This document shows, in pieces, positions 58,271 through 64,000 of a DNA stretch of 64,000 bases; position 1 is the first letter of the stretch, and each line of letters opens with the position of its first letter. Position numbers and translations under genes: made by a program. Location of the stretch: contig OZ024743.1 of assembly GCA_964016885.1 (NCBI GenBank), forward strand, positions 187,737,647 to 187,801,646. Direction: 5' to 3'. A model generated the notes under the pieces. It was not told where the DNA came from and made no database searches. It worked only from the letters and a program-made list of their open reading frames with translations. The stretch comes from Eledone cirrhosa (lineage: Eukaryota > Mollusca > Cephalopoda > Octopoda > Eledonidae).

Positions 58271-58612
58271 TCTGTCATCATCATCATCATCAACACTACT
58301 GCAACTGCCACCACCACTTTCATTACCTCTGTTGTCAGGGCTGCAGCTGCTACTACTGCTGCTTCCATCAGCACCACCACTACCACCATCACCACCACCA
58401 AGAACAACAACACAGCCACCACCAACATAACCAACATGACCTCCAGGGCCACCACTATGACGACGACGACCACCACGACTCTCACCATACCACCAGCACA
58501 ACCACCACCAAAACCACCACCAAAACCATCACCATCCCTACCATCAGCAACACAACCACCACCACCACCACTACCAGCATCATCATTATCATCAGCATCA
58601 GCAGCAACATAT
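58271..58612. repeat. CAC/CAT/CAA-rich triplet low-complexity tract
   Basis: Imperfect triplet repeats yield long but spurious frames on both strands (His/Thr/Pro-rich or Gly/Val-rich). CT-rich sequence follows to about 58790. Confidence 0.9.
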
Positions 58613-58789
58613 GTATGTTTAGAATGTGAGTGTATGTGTGGATATGATTTCTTTATAACTCTCTTACTATATCTCTCTCTCTCTTGCACTCTTTCTCCCT
58701 CTTTCTCTCCCTCTTTCACTACCCCCCCTCCCCACTCCTATTCTTTCTCTTTCCCTCTATTGCATCCATTCTCTCCCTCACTCAGCTCA

Positions 58790-59060
58790 CATACCACAGA
58801 ATGCCTTGAGTCATTTCTATCTAACATCCCCTATCGCTTTCTTTATTTCCAGCTATCTCTAGTCATTTCTCCTGCCATATCTTCAATTCTCTCCAGTTAT
58901 TTATCCCCCTGCAATAATCACAAAATGGTTTCTTATATATCTTCTTCAGTATAACATTTTTAGATCAAATTGAACTTATTGTCATTGCTGGAGACATGTT
59001 TCCAACCAGTGACTGACAGAAATTTGTAAGCCAACACCAAACCATCAAGCACAGTTATTA
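58790..59060. other. No recognisable feature
   Basis: No gene or repeat recognised. Confidence 0.4.
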
Positions 59061-59061
59061 A

Positions 59062-59450
59062 TCATGATGATGGTGATGATGATGATCATCATCATCATCA
59101 TCGCAGTTTAATATCTATTCTCTATGATTGCATGGGTTAGATGGACTGTCAGTCATGTTATGAAGCCTGACAGGACAGGTGACTATGTCCTGCTCATATG
59201 TTTCATTTTTGGCTTGGTTTTCTATAGCTGTTTACTCTTATTAATGCCAACCACTTTATATCATTGCCTGGGAGCTTTTTCGTTATGCCATCAGTATTTC
59301 CTTACAAAGTGAACTGTGTGTTTTTTCCTGTACTTGTGCCATGGCAAAATGCACCCAGTTCAGTCTGTAAGGTTGTAGTGTCGGCAACAGGAAAGAAAGC
59401 TCGCAATACAGGTTGTAGGGTGGTTGACATTACGAAGGGCATCTAGATTA
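59062..59450 (-). mobile_element. SINE-type tail element, minus strand
   Basis: It begins with a (GATGAT)(ATCATC) palindromic tract and CAGTTTAATATCTATTCTC, then ATGCCAACCACTTTATATCA, module-like GTGCCATGGCAAAATGCACC and GGGTGGTTGACATTACGAAG with GGGCATCTAG. The last part (about 59395-59450) runs in the opposite sense, so two facing pieces may be joined here. Confidence 0.55.
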
Positions 59451-59759
59451 ATATTCATTTATGTATAATCCATATCTGTTCATATGTCTTTTAGCTTTCT
59501 GTATCAAACTAATTTCTGAAATATAGTCATTATATGATTGCATAGTTCACAGCTAAATGGGAGCATGTATGGCTGTAAGGTTTGCAGTGCAGTTATATGT
59601 TTCTGGGTTTGATCCAACTTTGACCATGTGTTTTCTACCATAGACTCAAATCTAATAATACCTTATTAATAGAATTTAGTAGGAAGAATCTGTCAAAAAT
59701 GTTTATATAGACTTGAGCCTGGAATAAAGTGTCAGCCATACTGAGGATGACATAGTGGA

Positions 59760-60352
59760 AGAACAGCAAAGTGGATAGAGCCAGTAAAGCCAAGAGACAG
59801 GCATGGACAGACTGGAAAATTGGTGGAAGTAGAAACCAGTACCAGGTAGCAAAGAGAAAAGCTAGAAGACAGGTATACACAACTCAGACACAGACGCTGA
59901 AAAAAAGAAAGCTTATTAATGTCTTGATATGTGATGATCACAGATGTGAAGTGTTGTGCATAGCATGGCAGTGTGTTATTGTAAATCAAGATGGTGTTAG
60001 GGAAACATTTTTTAGAAATGATGCTGGTGCACTTAGCACCACTGATACTCAAATGAAAGAGGCCTGGAAATGTTACTATGAGAGACTGATGAATGTAGAG
60101 AATGAATGGGAGGAAGAGAGACTACCCACAGCTCACCCAACAGAAAGACCAGTTATTGAAGTTGACAATGGAAGGGTCAAAGAAGCTATCAAAGAGACAA
60201 AGAATGGTAAAGCTGCGGGACCATCAAAGATAGCTGCTGAGAAGCTAAATACATCAGGAGAAGTAGGAGTGAGTCTAGTAACCCACATAGTCAATCAGGT
60301 AATACAAGATGGTGTCATAACTCGTGCAGCAGTACAATCACAAACTTCTTAG
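59760..60352 (+). pseudogene. RTE-like LINE linker fragment
   Basis: The 193-codon frame (59771-60352) reads RLMNVENEWEEERLPTAHPT, AIKETKNGKAAGPSKIAAEK and THIVNQVIQDGVIT. It parallels 32640-33200 of the 32.6-kb element. The fragment stops before the RT catalytic motifs. It is open over its length but clearly partial. Confidence 0.8.
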
Positions 60353-60534
60353 TATCAATACTTTCCATGAGAAAAATTAAAGTCAGATACTTTTTCAACA
60401 GATCTTGTATATATAAACATACATATGTATATATAATCCAAAATATATAGCAGCCAAAAAAGTAAAAAGGCAAGAACACAGTACAATAAAGGTTATTAGG
60501 TAGGAGCTTAAATGTAAAAGGAAATAAGTTAATG

Positions 60535-60575
60535 TCTTTACAGCTTCATGCATTTGTCCTTCATCAGAAAGAAAG
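60535..60575 (-). repeat. Decayed hammerhead-like motif
   Basis: On the minus strand CTGATGA (60567-60561) is followed by AGGAC, as at 23.4 kb, but stem II does not close (GCAT in place of GTCC) and GAAAC reads GAAGC. The motif order suggests a dead relative of the 23.4-kb sequence. Low confidence. Confidence 0.3.
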
Positions 60576-60599
60576 AAAAAATTATGGAATAAATCAGAT

Positions 60600-61804
60600 T
60601 AAGTAAAAGAAACAAGTAAAAAGTAAGAATTGGGATTATGTATAGAAATTGGATGATAAGGGAGTATTTTAAGGAGGTGGGATGGAAACACTGCCCTGAG
60701 TACCAGAAAAGTTTCCAAAATTGCTTCTTTTAGCATCTGAAAATATTGATATTATCTCATCTATAAGGATATATTAAATATCCTTCCTGGAGATGAAACA
60801 GTTCTCTTCAGGCATGATGACTTTTCACATCAGGCTGAGCTACGTTAATTGACTACAGCATACTTAAATACACTAAATGTTTCATGCTTGTCATCACAGA
60901 TATTAAAATTAAAGGCTAATACTGTATTTCTTTTTCTACATACAATTGACCAAGTTATTGACATGTCTAATGGTGCATGCTTAGTTATTCATGACATTGA
61001 AGCAAAAAGTATTAAGATAATACCAAGTGTCATATTTTCATTAGTAGGTAACAAGTCCTCCTTTTACATTCCATGACAATTTCCTATCAAACTAGTAATG
61101 GCAATGACAATTAATAAATCATAATATTCATAGCATTCTTACATGGACAAATATGTGTTGCCTTTCCCAGCATCTTCACATGGCAGACAGAATTGAATGT
61201 ATGTATATCCAATATATCCAATCCAGAGCCTTCTCACTCTTGTTGGAGAACCTCTTCATAGTTGAATTCAACAGATTTCTGTTTGATTTTGGTCATGTCA
61301 GGGGTGTAGCCATACTCACCATGCTTGGCCAATTGCAGATTGGTGAGACTATATTTAACCCATACTTGGACTAGATGGCATTGACTCAGAGGAGTTCATC
61401 CACCCTTTTTGCAGCTCTTGTTTTTTGTGCCACTGGGGTTCCACTTACACACCTCACCAGACACTGATCTGGTGGAGGAGTCAGTTTGGTTGCCAACCAC
61501 TTAACCATGAAGCAGGTTGTACTGGGTAACATGGTACCAGTAGCAGGCAGAAGCCTCACCTGATATATATATATACCCAACCCCAGCAAAAAAGTTGTTT
61601 ACAAAGAAATTCCTATTTAGAAAGATTTCTGACAATAACAACATCAATACAGGTTACAGCCACACACAACATCAAACAATATTTACCTGTACAACATCTG
61701 CCAGGTGTCATTAATTACAAAATATGGACAAATATCATTTTGTTCCCATTCATTTCCAATTCTATATTTTTCTTTGATTGCCTATTTAACAATGTATCAC
61801 ATGA
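60600..61804. other. Unassigned sequence
   Basis: No supported gene. The stretch 61385-61565 is less AT-rich and may be an old SINE-type piece (ACCATGAAGCAGGTTGTACT). Confidence 0.4.
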
Positions 61805-61930
61805 ATTCATCATCATTATTTTTTTTTGTTGCATTTTCCATACAGGCATTGGTTGGAGGGGACTTTCCAAGGTAACATTTTATAGGTAGATGTCCTTCTT
61901 GAAACCAACCATATTACTTTCAGGAATATG
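61805..61930 (-). mobile_element. SINE-type tail fragment, minus strand
   Basis: CATCATTATTTT, then GCATTTTCCATACAGGCATT, GGTTGGAGGGGACTTTCC and GATGTCCTTCTTGAAACCAACC are the complement of the tail block of the (ATG)n elements. Confidence 0.5.
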
Positions 61931-64000
61931 GTGTTCTTGCACTAAACAGGATACACACAGTAATTTTTATACCAACTTCATTTTTTTTGTTTTTGTCTTT
62001 TTATGAATGATTAAATCAAAGCACTAACAATTTCCTATAACATTACTACAGCACATGACATTAAATCATCTAGTAATGAAGGCATACATCACACTTAAAG
62101 AGTGTTCAAATTAATATATCATACTTCATCCATTCACATTTTTATTTCATACTTCCATTTCTGAAATCACTTCCCACTTTTTAATATTTCAATGAAAATT
62201 ACACTTTAGCAACAATATTACAAACTCACAAATGTGAAAACTACCACACAACTGCAGCTAAATGAATTACAAAATTATTTCTGTACACATCATCAGTGAC
62301 AAGGGAACAGAATTACAGACGATTCATTCATCATTCATTTTTATTTTTCTATCTCAAAAACCACTTTGCACTTCTTTGGTATTCTGTAGAATTTAAGTAG
62401 CAACAACCTATCAATAAATTACGAATTAATGAAAATAATAATCCTTAATTCCATGAAAACTCCACCATACATGTAGCAGAAAGGATTACAACATAAACTA
62501 CTATGAATTACTTCATTAGGTAAATATTTATGATATACATATACATTCTTATTTGAATGTATTTCACTAATTTTGTATATGATGATCTATAGTCAATATT
62601 TTCACTTTCCTACTCATGTTTTCAAATAACTCTTCTTTTCAGACATTGTTCAATGTTAAAAACAAAACCCAGCAATGAATTAAGAAATATGTTCAAAGGC
62701 AACTATTGGTTCCAGCATGATTCTATTTCCTAACATTTCAGACAATTATCAAATCAATATGGTTTAAGGATGTAGGCAACATCAAATAACATTCTCCTGC
62801 ACAATATCATATGAAAGGGACAGAATCACTGATGGTTTCCATCCAAAAGTAAATACCATTCATTCATTGCCTATATATTATTACTTTCCTCTTCCTGCTT
62901 AATGAAATAACGCCTTCATAAAATATCAAAGCTGTTGATATCAGATGAGGTACCAATGAAAATATATGATACATTTCAAGAGAATTATTTAAATAAATAG
63001 GATACATATCTTTCATTCATGTCCATGTTTCCATCGATATTTAAAAAATCACTTCACACCTCTTTCACCTCAGGATCTACATTCCATATTTCATCATTTC
63101 TATCCAAGAATAACACTACACACTAACAACCTAAAAAAAGGACACATCAAACTTACAGCTACCAGATAACATACATAATCTATCAATAACTAGACAGTCA
63201 AAAATGGATGAATGAAACAGGCTGAGTTCCTGATATTTAATGCTACAGGTAAATATGCTTCCTTGCATTTCAGTTAATGCACTTCAAAGGACTTCCTTTC
63301 ACTTCATCCCATTAGAAATTCTTCATTGTCATTCATTAACAGTCCCTCCTTATCATTCATTCACATTCACAGTTGGCTAAATTACTCTAACACCAGTAGC
63401 AACAAAGAAGATATATTAATCATGACCATTATAAAGGAACAATTCATTCATGGTTCTGAAATCAAACAAAAATTGTTCATTGGATGCCTATGATATTCAA
63501 TGACACTAAAACACATACCATCCACATTAATTCTTCATTACAGAAAATAGTTCCTTTTCTTCAACCCTTAAAATTTTCACCTCACTCCATTTTACTTAAA
63601 GAAATTAAATTCTGAAATCCATCTTTATTCATTGAAGTTTATTAACACATGTGCAAGACAAATAACTTTCAGTTAAAAGAAACAACAAACATTTCAGGTT
63701 AGGAAGAACTCCTACTTACACAACAGAGGGATTACAAATTTGAACTAACACTTTAAAAGCAGATAAACAAACTTTACTACTAATACTAACATTGTACTTA
63801 TACAATAACCATTCATTCTAATATAAATAATTAACATATATATGCATTTCAGAATGCTAGGAGCAAATGGAAATATATACCAATCAAATACATGTTTCCA
63901 TGTGGTTGATTGGATGAAATATACATCTTCTGATGTGGGTTTAATTACATCCAAAGATCGATTAAACATATTTATCATTTAAAAAATTTTTCAATGAAAA
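61931..64000. other. Repeat-poor AT-rich sequence
   Basis: About 2 kb without a recognised element. CATTCATTCAT-type words recur (62325, 62857, 63330-63360, 63440, 63800) without a fixed period. No splice-bounded open frame is convincing. It could be intronic, intergenic or a non-coding exon. Confidence 0.4.

Noticed and set aside
58163..58954. Long frames on both strands (up to 176 codons)
   Set aside because: They are translations of CAC/CAT/CTC triplet and dinucleotide repeats; opposite-strand frames overlap and lack any domain.
61931..64000. Degenerate C2H2 zinc-finger cluster or 3' UTR
   Set aside because: Recurring CATTCATTCAT words suggested a periodic relic, but I could find no fixed period and no Cys/His pattern on either strand.

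Overview
The window looks like non-genic DNA from a large, repeat-rich, AT-rich animal genome, most likely a coleoid cephalopod (Octopus or a close relative). This rests on many tRNA-derived SINEs of the type I associate with octopus, several non-LTR retrotransposon families with (ATT)n or (ATG)n tails, and long TA, GT, CT and GA microsatellites. The species is an inference. I found no intact host protein-coding gene, tRNA, rRNA or CRISPR array. Almost every recognisable coding stretch is a broken transposon ORF.

Layout. 0.4-9.2 kb is a nest of Tx1/L1-like LINEs: a 5'-truncated 3' end, a nearly full-length frameshifted copy (about 1.0-6.9 kb, ORF1 with a poly-Asn tract and zinc knuckle, ORF2 with APE endonuclease, RT and zinc-binding tail), and an internally deleted copy joining ORF1 to the ORF2 tail. 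9.2-20 kb is mostly unique AT-rich DNA with old SINEs and a tRNA-headed SINE. 20-31.5 kb holds a LINE tail with C2H2 fingers, a 40-bp perfect hairpin, mariner-like MITEs, a 62-bp palindrome, a CR1-like tail, and a decayed minus-strand gene of a multicopy family (30.2-31.5 kb). 32.6-34.7 kb is an RTE-like LINE whose frame includes a PHD-type C4HC3 finger. 34.9-43 kb is LINE and SINE debris.

The standout region is 43.7-47.8 kb. It has a 448-bp foldback element, a minus-strand reverse-transcriptase fragment followed by a well-formed hammerhead ribozyme, then three direct and about 1.2 inverted copies of a 534-558-nt unit, each full unit carrying a second type I hammerhead with a very large stem II. 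I read this as a retrozyme-like or Penelope-like (PLE) hammerhead array.

48-53.5 kb contains a second LINE family (49.3-52.9 kb) with three C-terminal C2H2 fingers and an internal 85-nt duplication, bracketed by SINEs. 53.5-64 kb has a hAT MITE with an 8-bp target duplication, a mariner-like MITE, another RTE-like fragment, simple repeats and a repeat-poor AT-rich tail.

How the parts relate. The RTE-like LINE at 34.7 kb and the tRNA-headed SINEs at 17.3 and 25.8 kb share the same last ~50 nt, a plausible LINE/SINE partnership. The SINEs also carry variable numbers of a ~48-bp module. The hammerheads would let tandem transcripts of the 45.5-47.8 kb units cut themselves to unit length, with mobilisation by an RT such as the one whose fragment lies next door.
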